Of a stretch of DNA of 64,000 nucleotides, positions 19,584 to 29,198 are shown piece by piece. Position 1 is the stretch's first letter, and each line of letters begins with the position of its first letter. Location of the stretch: positions 1 through 64,000 of the forward strand of contig NZ_CP009528.1 of NCBI RefSeq assembly GCF_000970025.1, given 5' to 3'. The translations under genes and the position numbers were made by a program. The DNA comes from Methanosarcina barkeri MS (GTDB lineage Archaea > Halobacteriota > Methanosarcinia > Methanosarcinales > Methanosarcinaceae). The notes beneath the pieces were generated by a model. It searched no databases. It was not told the DNA's origin and worked only from the letters and a program-made list of their open reading frames with translations.

Positions 19584-20579
19584 TCAATTCACGGACACTT
19601 CCAAAAGGCCTTCTTTTTTTTCTATCCTGAATTTGACGTCCAGAAACTGTTCAGTAACCCAGATATTTGTCGTAGTATGAAGAGAGAGTTCACGGACAGT
19701 GTAAGAACTATTTCCTGCAAGAGCCATGTAAGGTATTAGCTGGTCTGCCAAATGTGTGTCCACCGCGGCTCCTGATCTAAGTTCAGAAATAATTTCGTCT
19801 GCGGCATGTTTGCCTACTTTTTCCGCGTGAAGTCCTTTTTCCCCAAGTGCACTCCCACCTATGTAGCCTGTCCAGAGGGTTATCCCGCTTCCAGTGGAAA
19901 AAGCTTCAAAGGATTGAGTTTCAATTTGAGAGGGATATCCGGCTTCCATTAGTCTCGTATTGGCAGCTTCAGCCTGACGTAAGGGTACATGAGCCGGAAG
20001 ATTCGAAGCGTGAGAGATTCCATTGATTTCTTCCTCTTCTTTTATAAAATGAAATCCTCGCAGCCTGCATGGTTTAAAATAAGCTGAAACTTTTCCTCCT
20101 CCTTTCGGGTAGTAACCATGTTCTTTCAGAGTTATGCTGCCTGAATATCCAAGTTTCTCCAGAGCCCTGAAGGTTATATGTTGCAGGTAGTCTGTTGTTG
20201 GAGACCAGGCCACGTCAGTTCCCCCTTTTATAGTGAGCTTGATTTTTTCTTTTGCAAAAGGCAGGGCAGGCATAATACACTGGAGGAGTAGGGTTATGCT
20301 TCCTGCAGTCCCGATATCAATATCATACTTACCCCCCTTTATTTCCACTGGAACAAAAGAAATTTCAGTAGAGCCTGGAAAAAGTCCAGATATCTGAGCT
20401 TTACAAATCCTGGCTGCAGTTTCCAGTGCCTTTAAATGCTGCTGTTTCAGGCCTGGACTTGGCCTATTTTTTCTGATATTAGTAATCCTTATCCCTTTTC
20501 CGGTAACTGCGGAAAGAGCAACAGCCGTTCTGACCAACTGCCCTCCCCCTTCACCATAAGAGCCTTCGATCTCTAACAT
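19584..20579 (-). CDS. rtcA: RNA 3'-terminal phosphate cyclase RtcA
   Basis: Converts RNA 3'-phosphate to 2',3'-cyclic phosphate using ATP. Family marks are MLEIEGSYGEGGGQLVR at the start, NRPSPGLKQQHLKAL near 40, GGKVSAYF near 160 and the catalytic histidine of THLADQLIPYMALA (about H276). The ATG at 20579 gives the family start. An in-frame ATG at 20594 would add five residues. About 331 residues is normal. The gene contains an ORB-like stretch at 20330-20353. It is convergent with kptA. Confidence 0.95.
   Translation of the reverse strand: MLEIEGSYGEGGGQLVRTAVALSAVTGKGIRITNIRKNRPSPGLKQQHLKALETAARICKAQISGLFPGSTEISFVPVEIKGGKYDIDIGTAGSITLLLQCIMPALPFAKEKIKLTIKGGTDVAWSPTTDYLQHITFRALEKLGYSGSITLKEHGYYPKGGGKVSAYFKPCRLRGFHFIKEEEEINGISHASNLPAHVPLRQAEAANTRLMEAGYPSQIETQSFEAFSTGSGITLWTGYIGGSALGEKGLHAEKVGKHAADEIISELRSGAAVDTHLADQLIPYMALAGNSSYTVRELSLHTTTNIWVTEQFLDVKFRIEKKEGLLEVSVN
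20330..20353 (-). promoter_or_regulatory. ORB-like sequence inside rtcA
   Basis: On the minus strand it reads GTTCCAGTGGAAATAAA then GGGGGG, matching the non-coding ORB-like sites over about 20 bases. It encodes VPVEIKGG, so it may be chance under codon constraint. Confidence 0.35.
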
Positions 20580-20633
20580 TTGCTTCCCACACATTTTCCT
20601 GATTTCGTCTTATGTTATCCTGCTGCTTTCCAT

Positions 20634-20712
20634 TTTCTTTGCTTGTATTTTCTTTGCTTGTATTTTCTTTGCTTGTATTTTCTTTGCTTCCATTTACTTT
20701 GCTTGTATTTGC
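20634..20712. repeat. 15-base repeats between rtcA and the oxidoreductase gene
   Basis: Four to five copies of TTTGCTTGTATTTTC lie across the stop region of the upstream oxidoreductase and the short spacer before rtcA. A minus-strand frame through it encodes NTSKE repeats and is not considered a gene. Confidence 0.9.
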
Positions 20713-22172
20713 TTTTCTTTCTTTTCCTTTATATTTCGGATTGCAGCTTTTACAGCTGGTCTGAGAGGATCCACAAGCATAGAGACCGGTGGCGCATAGC
20801 AAGTCTCCAGGTCAAGAAGGTCTCTAATAGTAGCTTTTTTTCGGATTGCTAGGGAAAAGGCATCGATCCTTTCCTTTATCCCCTCTCCTCCGATAAGCTG
20901 CGCCCCCACCAGAATATCGTCTTTGAACAGGAGTTTAATGTACAGGTCTTTACGGCCCGGATAATAGGAAGCTCTTGTACGTCCCCTTGAAAATCCTGTG
21001 TTTATCTTTATTCCATGGCTTTCAGCCTCTTTTGAGGTAATGCCGACTCCGCCAAATTGTAATTCTCCTGCCACAGCTACCCAGGGATTGGCAAGTGGCC
21101 CGAGAGGAGTATATTTTCCTGTGATATTATTGCCGATTATGTCGGCCATATGTCGGGCTGTCGTGCCCAGATGGCTTAATTTTGCTTCCCCTGTTATAAG
21201 ATCTATTATTTCCACACATTCCCCGCCTGCATATACATAGGGAAGAAATTTTTCTCTTGCCTTAACCTGGAGCATTTCATTTACTATTATTCCTCCTGCT
21301 TTCCCAATTTTGATACCGGCCTCCAGAGCAAGGGATACCTCAGGTCTAACTCCACTTGCAAGAAGTATAAGATCTGCAGGAAGCTGCCTATCCCATACAT
21401 ATAGTGTTTTTTCTTTCCAGAAATTTTCAGGATAAGCAGCAAGTTTTCCGGAGATGACCTCAATCCCAAGACTTTCAAGATGTTCTCTTATGATTTCGGA
21501 AATGTCAGGGTCCAGTTGTTTGGAAAGCAGGTTTTTACTCCGGTTTATGAGGAAGGTTTTAATTCCCCTTTTTGAAAGTGCTGCTGCGCACTCTATTCCT
21601 ATTGTTCCTGCGCCTATTATGCAAACTCTCTCAACAGTTTCCAGGGCTTTTTCAAAAAGCACTCCATCATCAAGATTCCTCAGAGTAAAAATACCATAAG
21701 GGAGAACATTTGTGTTGCCTGTAAAAGGTATAAAGGGAAGGCTACCTGTGGCGATAACGAGTTTGTCAAAAGGATAAGTCTCTTCTCCTGTCCGAACAAC
21801 TTTTAAATCCAGGTCTATTGAGCTGACATATTCGTTTAGCTTGACATCTATTCGATTTCTTTTGAAAAAATCTCTGGGTTTCACTATTAATTTTTCAAAG
21901 CTCTCAATTTCCCGTCCCAGAACAAAAGGGATTCCGCAGTGGCTGTAAGCGGTATGGGAATCTCTTGAAATTACAGTAATCTCAAAATCGCTTTGTCTTC
22001 GAATTTTGGTAGCAACGGCCATGCCACAGGCCCCCCCTCCTATAATGACTACTTTTATGGGATCTTTTTTTTCGAGGTTCTGTGTGGATACTGTTCCCTG
22101 AAATTTTTCATCAGCTTTGGCTGTTTTCTGGATTTCATCTACAGCGCTTTTTGTGTCAAAATCGCTTCCCAT
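20694..22172 (-). CDS. FAD-dependent pyridine nucleotide-disulfide oxidoreductase (CoA-disulfide reductase/NADH oxidase type)
   Basis: Flavoprotein with an FAD Rossmann motif (VVIIGGGACG, about 41-50) and an NAD(P) motif (IGAGTIGIECA, about 195). A single redox cysteine, C79 in AYSHCGIPFVLG, places it with CoA-disulfide reductases, NADH oxidases and polysulfide reductases rather than glutathione reductase. YAGGECVEI is the second FAD contact. It carries an unusual 38-residue charged N-terminal extension and a Lys-rich end. The true start may be later, but no strong internal site is seen. Substrate is not determined. Confidence 0.85.
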   Translation of the reverse strand: MGSDFDTKSAVDEIQKTAKADEKFQGTVSTQNLEKKDPIKVVIIGGGACGMAVATKIRRQSDFEITVISRDSHTAYSHCGIPFVLGREIESFEKLIVKPRDFFKRNRIDVKLNEYVSSIDLDLKVVRTGEETYPFDKLVIATGSLPFIPFTGNTNVLPYGIFTLRNLDDGVLFEKALETVERVCIIGAGTIGIECAAALSKRGIKTFLINRSKNLLSKQLDPDISEIIREHLESLGIEVISGKLAAYPENFWKEKTLYVWDRQLPADLILLASGVRPEVSLALEAGIKIGKAGGIIVNEMLQVKAREKFLPYVYAGGECVEIIDLITGEAKLSHLGTTARHMADIIGNNITGKYTPLGPLANPWVAVAGELQFGGVGITSKEAESHGIKINTGFSRGRTRASYYPGRKDLYIKLLFKDDILVGAQLIGGEGIKERIDAFSLAIRKKATIRDLLDLETCYAPPVSMLVDPLRPAVKAAIRNIKEKKEKQIQAK

Positions 22173-23662
22173 ACTCTCAGTAATTGTGTTTTACGCCTAT
22201 TATAACTATTTAAGTGTTCGAAAAGCTTTCAGGTTAACGAGTAGGGAATTCTCAGAGCGATTTATCAAGGCTATTTGATCAGATATTTTTTGAAAGACAA
22301 ATTACTTGAAAATCTACTTGGAATAGTCAGAAAAAAGCACGAAAAGGACTTATAGTGTTCAGAGAGGCTGAACGAGCGAGTTTGGGAGTGGGGGGTTAGT
22401 ACATAAAAAAGTTTCTATGTCTCGCCCGTTCAATTTTTTACAAGTCTTTTTTTTTATATATACTTTTCTAAATTTTCGACTCTATTATTTTTTAAAATTT
22501 TCTATATTTCTTATGACCTGTTCTGAAAGACTTCTTCTGGAGTTGTTTTGAAAGTCTCTTATCTTCAAGACGTCAGAAATGAAAAATGACTTTGATTTGA
22601 TAAAATTCTTTAAATAACCACAAAGTTCTTAAATCCTGCCGGCATTAAATACATGAATTTAAAACATATGACGCACAGGGTTCCTCATTTGCCGAGACTC
22701 CTTTAAAGGCGGGAGGGAACTGTTTTGTCAGATCATATCATTGATTAACAAGTTCACCTATTCACCATTGCTAAATTCGTAAAGATAATCCAATGTAACT
22801 AATCCATATGCAAATATAATAAAACTTCAGATTTACTACATTATCACTCAGGGTTAAAATACTGTTCAACATAAAACTGGAATTATATCTTATCACCCAT
22901 GAAGTAAAAGTCAAAAAGTGCTCTCGATTAAACCTGATACACATTTCACTTACTGCTTACCATTTATCACTACAGAGCCCATAAACCACGGGATAGGGCG
23001 TCTGGCACATATCGGCTTCATGTCCGGATTACCCGTTTTTAAGGGTATTTCTTGAAAATCTCAGTTATCAGGCTAATTGAAATACGAACACTTTTTTTGG
23101 CTTTTGGCGCTGAAGTTTATCTCAGGGTCATAATAAAAACTTATGTTAGGAAATGGGCTTTCGAGCAGATATTGGAAAGTCTCAGGAACAACGCAGGTAT
23201 TATTGTCTGCTCATTTGAAAGTTAAGAGACTCTAGATCTAAGAGAGCCTTAAGCTAGGTTAACTCAGGTCTGGAACTTTAACAGGTTCTCATAAGGTAAG
23301 AGCTTCCACTCGATAATGTAAATTTATGGCACTCTACCGGATAAGGTCTTCTGGCATAAGTATAATGTAAACTCAGGCAGGTTCGGAATTATCTTTCCGG
23401 CTACAGTTCTAGTTAATTTTTAAATCTGCCCCTTCAAGGGTGTTTTATCCCTGATCCGTAATATCTGATTTTTTACTGTTTTTGCATTGTCCAGGGCTTT
23501 ACGAGTTTTCGGAGTCTAGAGAATAGTTTATGTTATCAGAAAACTCGATGGATTTAATTCCAAAATGCAATTAATTGCAACGGTTTAAAATGAAATTCTT
23601 AGTGAATTTAATTTAATAAAACTATCACGATAAATCATTCACAATATATGAGGAGAATTCAC
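22173..23662. other. Long non-coding region before dnaG
   Basis: Almost 1.5 kb between divergent genes without a credible ORF. It holds a strong inverted repeat at 22369-22432 followed by a T-rich tract, and a G-rich motif GCGGGAGGGAAC near 22709 whose complement recurs near 63820. The 600 bases before dnaG are moderately GC-balanced and may contain a long leader or an unrecognised RNA. Confidence 0.5.
22369..22432. ncRNA. Possible structured RNA or terminator
   Basis: TGAACGAGCGAG (22369-22380) pairs with CTCGCCCGTTCA (22421-22432) with one mismatch. An inner ACATA/TATGT pair lies next to the 3' arm, leaving a G-rich asymmetric bulge of 20 bases. T runs follow at 22435 and 22449. Expression and strand are unknown. 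Confidence 0.35.
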
Positions 23663-25213
23663 ATGCAAAATACAGATACTACAAAATACATCATTCATTC
23701 TAAGATTAATGCGGATGGGGTAATTGAACGTCCTGATATCGTAGGTGCGATTTTTGGGCAAACTGAGGGATTACTCGGGGCTGATCTTGATCTTCGTGAC
23801 CTGCAAAAAACTGGCAGGATTGGCAGGATCGAGGTAATGGTTACGGCTAAAGGAGGAAAGACCAAAGGAAATATCTTTGTTCCCTCAAGCCTTGATAAGG
23901 TCGAAACCTCAATTCTTGCCGCGTCGCTTGAGACTATTGACAGAGTCGGGCCATGCAGTGCTAAAATCGAGGTTTTCCAGGTAGAAGACGTAAGAGCTGT
24001 AAAGCGAAAGAAGATTATTGAAAGGGCAAAACTCATTTTTACCAAAATGTTTGATGAGACCGTTCCCGAATCCCAGGAGCTGGCCGACGAAGTCCGACAG
24101 TCCGTAAGAGTTGATGAACTCACTTACTACGGAAAGTCCAGAATCCCCTGTGGGCCTAATGTACTTAACTCAGATGCCATCATTATTCTCGAGGGAAGAG
24201 CTGACATTCTGAACCTTCTCCGCTATGGTATAAAGAATACCATATGCGTAGGGGGAACAAACATTCCTCCGGAAGTTGCAGAGCTTACTAAAAAGAAAAC
24301 AGTAACAGCGTTTACTGATGGAGACCGTGGAGGGGAGCTCATAATACGTGAGCTACTGCAGGTGGCAGACATCGACTATGTTGCCCGTGCTCCCGATGGA
24401 AAATGTGTAGAGGACCTTGTCCAGAAAGAAGTTATACGGGCTCTTCGTCGGAAAGTTCCTGTAGAGCAGATCATCGAGAAATACGGAATCCAGGAGAGGG
24501 AGGAAGAAGGTGCCAGAGTGGAGAGAGGCTCCAAAAGAAAGATAAGAGCACCTGAGATTGCTCCCAGGATTACTGAAAAGAAGCTGCATAAGCGTGTTAA
24601 AGTTCACAGGGTCTCTTCAAAGCCAGATCTTTATGGGGAGGAATTTTCGGAGGAAAAAACGAAAGGAAAAGAATCTATAAAAGCTTTTGAAAAGGTTTCT
24701 GAAAAAACTGCTGAGAAAGTCTCGGAAATGGTTCCTGCGACTGCAGCAAAAGTCAAAACGAGATCTATCGTCACAAAACCTCATATTTCATCAAGGACAG
24801 TTCCTGTTGCCGCTAGAGTTCCCAGAGAAAAGCCTGTAGAAAAGGTTCATGCAGCTGTCAAAGTTCCTGGAGGTGAGGCGGTCAGAGTCTCTCCTGCTCC
24901 GGTAAAGACGGTCACGGTTTCTCCTGAAGCCACCAGGTTCAGACCTCATGTCGAAGCTCTGAAAGGAACTTTAACGGCCAGAATTCTTGACTCCCATGAT
25001 AAGGTCATAGAGGAGATTGCGGTGCGGGACCTTGCGAGCAGGTTGAAAACCTATAAAGAAAACATCCAGAGCGTAGTTTTTGATGGCGTAATTACTCAAA
25101 GGCTAGTTGATATTGCCTCAAGTAATGCAATTAAGAACCTTATAGGTGTAAAGATAGGAAATATAGCTAAGGTTCCTGCTGATATGGAAGTTTTGACCGC
25201 AAGCATGCTTTGA
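23663..25213 (+). CDS. dnaG: Archaeal DnaG-type primase/exosome subunit
   Basis: Archaeal DnaG has a TOPRIM core and is found with the RNA exosome, and primase activity has also been reported. The N-terminal region precedes a TOPRIM domain with [14 protein letters not shown] (catalytic Glu about 177) and FTDGDRGGE (about 218). A long charged linker (about 280-430) is low in complexity and longer than typical. A conserved C-terminal region ([12 protein letters not shown] onward) closes the protein. The ATG at 23663 has GAGGAG 8 bases upstream, favoured over 23648. About 516 residues. Confidence 0.94.
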   Translation: MQNTDTTKYIIHSKINADGVIERPDIVGAIFGQTEGLLGADLDLRDLQKTGRIGRIEVMVTAKGGKTKGNIFVPSSLDKVETSILAASLETIDRVGPCSAKIEVFQVEDVRAVKRKKIIERAKLIFTKMFDETVPESQELADEVRQSVRVDELTYYGKSRIPCGPNVLNSDAIIILEGRADILNLLRYGIKNTICVGGTNIPPEVAELTKKKTVTAFTDGDRGGELIIRELLQVADIDYVARAPDGKCVEDLVQKEVIRALRRKVPVEQIIEKYGIQEREEEGARVERGSKRKIRAPEIAPRITEKKLHKRVKVHRVSSKPDLYGEEFSEEKTKGKESIKAFEKVSEKTAEKVSEMVPATAAKVKTRSIVTKPHISSRTVPVAARVPREKPVEKVHAAVKVPGGEAVRVSPAPVKTVTVSPEATRFRPHVEALKGTLTARILDSHDKVIEEIAVRDLASRLKTYKENIQSVVFDGVITQRLVDIASSNAIKNLIGVKIGNIAKVPADMEVLTASML

Positions 25214-25933
25214 GAGATCTTTACTTCTCTTAATATTCATTCTTTTTTACTCCCTTTTCTTAATTTCCATTCCTTTTAGCTCTCTTTTCTTAATCTTCAC
25301 TTTTCTCTATTTCCTTTTTCTCTCTCCCCTCTTTCCTCTTCCCTCTTTCTTTTTCCTTCTCTCCTCTTCCCTCTTTCTTTTTTCCTTCTCTCCTCTTCCC
25401 TCTTTCTTTTTCCCTCTCTCCTCTTCTCCACCCCTTTAATTTTCCGTTTCTTCTGTCCTAATGCTTAATCTTCTTCTATTTCTTACCCACTGAGTTTCCA
25501 ATTTCTTTTTCCAGCTTCTCTTTCATTTTTTCACGTTTTTACTCTCTTTTTTGTTTCTTTTCTTAATTCAAGGGCAGTGTACTGTTTTTATTTTTTAAAA
25601 CTGGGTTTTTTACACGAGGTATTGATTTTCATGCTCTCGTTTTTGTAAAAATGACATTTCTACACTTTTTATAATTGTTCTAAAGTTTAACTCCTTTTGG
25701 ACTATCATCTTTAATCTTTATATATAGGATTCACAGGATTACTATTATTTGGCATTATTTCACACCGCAGTGCTAAATTTCACACTTTCTCCCATAATCC
25801 TTCATTATTTATCATATACATTATATAGAAAAGTTTATCATATAAAACTAGGAAGTTCATTTCCTCGGATAATTCTTTTATCCGATTTAAGATGATATTA
25901 AATTGATCTTGTAAAATTGTAGGTCTGTTCGCT
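25214..25933. other. Polypyrimidine-rich spacer
   Basis: About 25215-25560 is mostly C and T on the plus strand, with tandem units such as CTCTTTCTTTTTCCTTCTCTC at 25316-25430. It directly follows dnaG and may end its transcript, since T-rich tracts terminate archaeal transcription. The remaining AT-rich part carries TTTATATATAGG near 25717, a possible promoter. No gene seen. Confidence 0.6.
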
Positions 25934-26212
25934 ATGCACAAGGAAGAGCTAATACAACTACACACGTATATGGCCCAGATGAAGAGATATTTTGAAAGGC
26001 ACGGGGTAACGCACGAATTCGATGATTACAAGGCTTTATCCATAAGCCCTGTACACATTCACCGGAGCAAGGCGGATCACAAGCGCGCAATTTTTATTTT
26101 AGGAGGCGAGCTTGCAACTCTCATGTCCCGGGACGACCCTATCTTTGAGGAAACACCAGCTCATATGAGGGATTCACTGAATTCCGTCATCAAGCTCATG
26201 GGTAATAACTGA
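25934..26212 (+). CDS. UPF0058-family protein
   Basis: Small archaeal protein of 92 residues matching UPF0058, a family of unknown function with His-rich segments (LIQLHTYM, PVHIHRSKADHKRA). Length is typical. No strong ribosome-binding site precedes the ATG. Its 3' end overlaps the convergent rimI-like gene by 17 bases. Confidence 0.85.
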   Translation: MHKEELIQLHTYMAQMKRYFERHGVTHEFDDYKALSISPVHIHRSKADHKRAIFILGGELATLMSRDDPIFEETPAHMRDSLNSVIKLMGNN

Positions 26213-26726
26213 TAGGGCTCTTGAAGGTGACAAAGAATTCGTTATCTGAAATTATAGATTCCAGATACTTTTGCTTTGAAATTAGGAGACGATAAGGGTG
26301 AAGATGCATTTTCATCACCATCCCGTCCTCTCCATCTGAGTAATATTTTTTTTCGGTCCAGCAGGGTACAAATCCTATGGACCTATATAATTTTTGTGCC
26401 CTTTTGTTACTATTTCTTACTTCGAGCCTTGCGTATCGAAGTCCGTTTGCAACAAATATGTCACAGATAGCGTGAATTAGTGATGTACCTATTCTTCTTC
26501 CCCGATATTCTTCTTTGACACCGACAGAAAAAATGTGCCCTTCGTTTTCTCCAGAACGGTAGCCTACTACATACCCCACGACTTTTCCATCCTGCTCTGC
26601 AACAAGGAAACCATCTCCAACGGTTTCGTAAAAGCTCATATATAAAAGGGAGTTGTGCTCCGAAAAGGCCTCACTTTCAATTTCAACTACTTCTTGAAAG
26701 TCCTCAGGTGCAAAACGCCTTATCAT
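26196..26726 (-). CDS. rimI: RimI-like GNAT N-acetyltransferase
   Basis: GNAT acetyltransferase of 176 residues. Acetyl-CoA motif A is VGVKEEYRGRRIGTSLI (about 79-95), followed by ARLEVRNSNKRAQKLYRSIGF, typical of the archaeal RimI/Ard1-like enzymes that acetylate protein N-termini. The start ATG reads MIRRFAPEDF, a standard GNAT beginning. The last 25 residues extend past the fold and overlap the UPF0058 stop, suggesting stop-codon drift. Confidence 0.87.
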   Translation of the reverse strand: MIRRFAPEDFQEVVEIESEAFSEHNSLLYMSFYETVGDGFLVAEQDGKVVGYVVGYRSGENEGHIFSVGVKEEYRGRRIGTSLIHAICDIFVANGLRYARLEVRNSNKRAQKLYRSIGFVPCWTEKKYYSDGEDGMVMKMHLHPYRLLISKQKYLESIISDNEFFVTFKSPISYYP

Positions 26727-27002
26727 AATATCTAATATATTCCTGCCATTTTATTATTTCTTCGAGAGGAATAATTTCTTCTAAATTCCTCACGAAGTTT
26801 TTCTGAAGTCATTTTGAAGTCCTACAGTCCAGATTTTATGAACTTATTTCAGTATAGCTGATTTTTCATAGACTTGATTTTCATAGACCTGATTTTCATA
26901 GAACTTGTTTTCGTAGACTTGATTTTCATAGAACCGATTTTCATAGAACTTGTTCTCGTAGAACTTATTTCAATAGAACTTATTTAGAGTCCACATGCGA
27001 GC
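26727..27002. repeat. Imperfect repeats between rimI and arcS
   Basis: From about 26866 to 26985 an 18-20 base unit (CATAGACTTGATTTT, CATAGAACTTGTTTTC and variants) recurs seven times. No gene. Confidence 0.8.
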
Positions 27003-28883
27003 TCAGAGTTTCTTGATATGCCTGACATCCACTGCAACTCCTCTACTGGATTTTACCATTTCCTCTCCGCTCATCATGGCTCGCCCTACACAGAGCGCTT
27101 TTTTCCCGAGCACAATTACCTCATCATTAGGTCTTATTCCCGGATCAGCCTCAGTAACTCCTGGGGCAAGGATGGAACCTCGTGGGAGAAAATCATCAAT
27201 TTTTACTAAGTATTTCTCACTTTTTAGCATCCTTTCAGCCCCTTCGAGAGAAAGAGCAAGCATTCCGTATTGAGGAACCAGGGTTGCGAGTTGTTTTTTT
27301 CCGGAAAAGAGCTGATACTTAGGGAATCGGCCTTTGACTGCAAGCTTTCCGGTTTCTTCAGAGAAAAGAAATGCAGCACTTTCTCCGAACTGATATTCTG
27401 CAATAGCTCTCACGAAATTCTTTTTGTTTTCTTCTGCATTCAGGCTCTTCCTGCTGAAACTTTCGGATGTGTAGATAGACTCAACGGTCTTCTTGAGGTT
27501 TGAAAGAGCTTCCATAGACACAAGGCTTCCTGTGGCAGTATAGGTTATTTCAATCCCAAGATTACCTGCCGCTCGTTCACAGATTTCCCTGTATGCCCCT
27601 TCTACATGGGCAATTATGGCCTTGTAACTGTGTTTTGAGAGATAAGCCTCGAGGCAGCCGGAAACCCAGGCTTTTTCTTCTTCGTCCCAGTGTCCTGTAA
27701 CCGCAGTGTCATAATGGGCTGCTGGATATGTCAATTCCAGTTCTCTGGGCACTATTCCAAGAGGTGAGGTTAAAATCACTTCATGGACGAATTTCCGATA
27801 TTTTCCTAAGGCCAGAATAAATTTCTGATGGGATTGGGAAGTTGAGTAAGGTTTTCTGGCCGCGCATGGCAAAAGCACGAGGACCTCAAGGTCCGGAGGT
27901 GTATACCTTTCCTGTATGCGCTGTGCAAACCTCACCACTTCGACTCGAGATAGAGCCTCCGAGGTATCTGCAAGCAACTGGTTTTGCCGGAAAGCAGGAA
28001 CTCTTTCTTCAAGATAGGAATACTCAAAATCTCCAAGTCTTAACAGGGCTGTGAGCCAGGGCCTGACCCTGCACTGGCCTTCAACATATTCTCTCAATGT
28101 TCCTGCCCTTATCCTTTCCCGCACAAGGGAAAGTTCGGATTCGAGAGCATTCTTATTGTGAGCTGAAAGGAATTTTGCTCTCTCGATCTTCGGAAGCTTC
28201 CTGAGTTCTTCAGGTGTACTTTCAGCACATACCCTGCACCTGCAGGGAAACTCTGTCAGGGAGTCAAGATAAAAGTTGCCTGCTGCTGTCAGGTAGATAT
28301 CAGAATAAGCTGCAATTTCTGCTCTGGTATCGTCCAGGACATCAACTCCGAGGTAGACTAGCATAGCTATATTTTCAGGAAGCGCGAGGTTTGGGGCATA
28401 AAGAGCTGTATCAGGGGAAATCTGGTTTCTAAACTCTATTATGATCTCGAGAAATCTTCGTGCATTGTTTTCCAGGGTACCTGCCCCTTCCATTACATAC
28501 AGGTCGGTTTTCTCAGGCTTTCCTCCTATTTTCAGGAGAGAACCTGTAGGGCCTGCATCTTCAACGTTTTCGCCTTTAAGATCAGTAAATTTTTGGACTT
28601 TCCCAAGGGACTCAGCCGGAATGGAAGGAGGATAAGCTTGATGCGGCAGGATTATAAGAGTTCCTTTTCCCGCTTTTTCCCAGATTTGCTTTACGTGTGT
28701 TTCGAGCTCTGCATCGGATTTAACACCCCAGAAACTTCCTGCGTCAACAACAGAGCCGGGGTTTTCAAGCTTTCCAAGTTCTGCCGCATTCAAAATGCAG
28801 GGCGTATGAAGCTCGGGAGACAGCAGAAGTTTTCCTATCCTTGCTGCTCCGTCTCTTTGTTCTATCTCAAAGTACCGTGTCAT
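27003..28883 (-). CDS. arcS: Archaeosine synthase ArcS (TgtA2)
   Basis: Works on preQ0-modified tRNA at position 15 to form the archaeosine pathway product. It is a TGT paralogue of about 626 residues with the ArcS signature PCAARKPYSTSQSH (about 339-352), a zinc site (FPCRCRVC with a later His, about 214-242) and a C-terminal PUA domain (about 545-626, FLPRGSILAPGV). The first frame start at 28928 adds 15 residues; the ATG at 28883 with AGAGGAC before it gives MTRYFEIE and is preferred. Confidence 0.93.
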   Translation of the reverse strand: MTRYFEIEQRDGAARIGKLLLSPELHTPCILNAAELGKLENPGSVVDAGSFWGVKSDAELETHVKQIWEKAGKGTLIILPHQAYPPSIPAESLGKVQKFTDLKGENVEDAGPTGSLLKIGGKPEKTDLYVMEGAGTLENNARRFLEIIIEFRNQISPDTALYAPNLALPENIAMLVYLGVDVLDDTRAEIAAYSDIYLTAAGNFYLDSLTEFPCRCRVCAESTPEELRKLPKIERAKFLSAHNKNALESELSLVRERIRAGTLREYVEGQCRVRPWLTALLRLGDFEYSYLEERVPAFRQNQLLADTSEALSRVEVVRFAQRIQERYTPPDLEVLVLLPCAARKPYSTSQSHQKFILALGKYRKFVHEVILTSPLGIVPRELELTYPAAHYDTAVTGHWDEEEKAWVSGCLEAYLSKHSYKAIIAHVEGAYREICERAAGNLGIEITYTATGSLVSMEALSNLKKTVESIYTSESFSRKSLNAEENKKNFVRAIAEYQFGESAAFLFSEETGKLAVKGRFPKYQLFSGKKQLATLVPQYGMLALSLEGAERMLKSEKYLVKIDDFLPRGSILAPGVTEADPGIRPNDEVIVLGKKALCVGRAMMSGEEMVKSSRGVAVDVRHIKKL

Positions 28884-29198
28884 GTTTGTCCTCTTATGTC
28901 TATCAGGATGTAAAGGTTTGTCCTGCACTTTTTCCTGAGAGTTTCTTTTATTCCTTGTTTTTCTGAAGCTGAAAGGTTCTCAGCTTTACGGTTTATTCCA
29001 TGCTAACTCTTCAGAAGGAAAATAGTATTCTTCAGAAAGAGAATGATATTCTTCAGAAGAAAGGAGGATGGTATATTTTTATATATTATTAATCTTGATT
29101 ATCTGCTGCAACTCATCTTTCATTTGTCTGTCATTGTCTGTCTCAAGCCGTGACAGAAATTCTATTTTTCACATTTGAACTCCAATTTGAGGTCTAGA
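28884..29198. other. Divergent promoter region arcS/glcD-like
   Basis: AT-rich spacer of 315 bases with three copies of ATTCTTCAGAA (29028-29060) and a TATA-like TTTTTATATATTA at about 29076. The TATA-like element faces the downstream glcD-like gene. Confidence 0.5.

Noticed and set aside
19889-19902. TTCCAGTGGAA inside rtcA
   Set aside because: Also lacks the G-run; probably chance within coding sequence.
20551-20802. Minus-strand frame with NTSKE repeats
   Set aside because: Spans the end of the oxidoreductase gene, the 15-base array and the start of rtcA in another frame; a repeat artefact.
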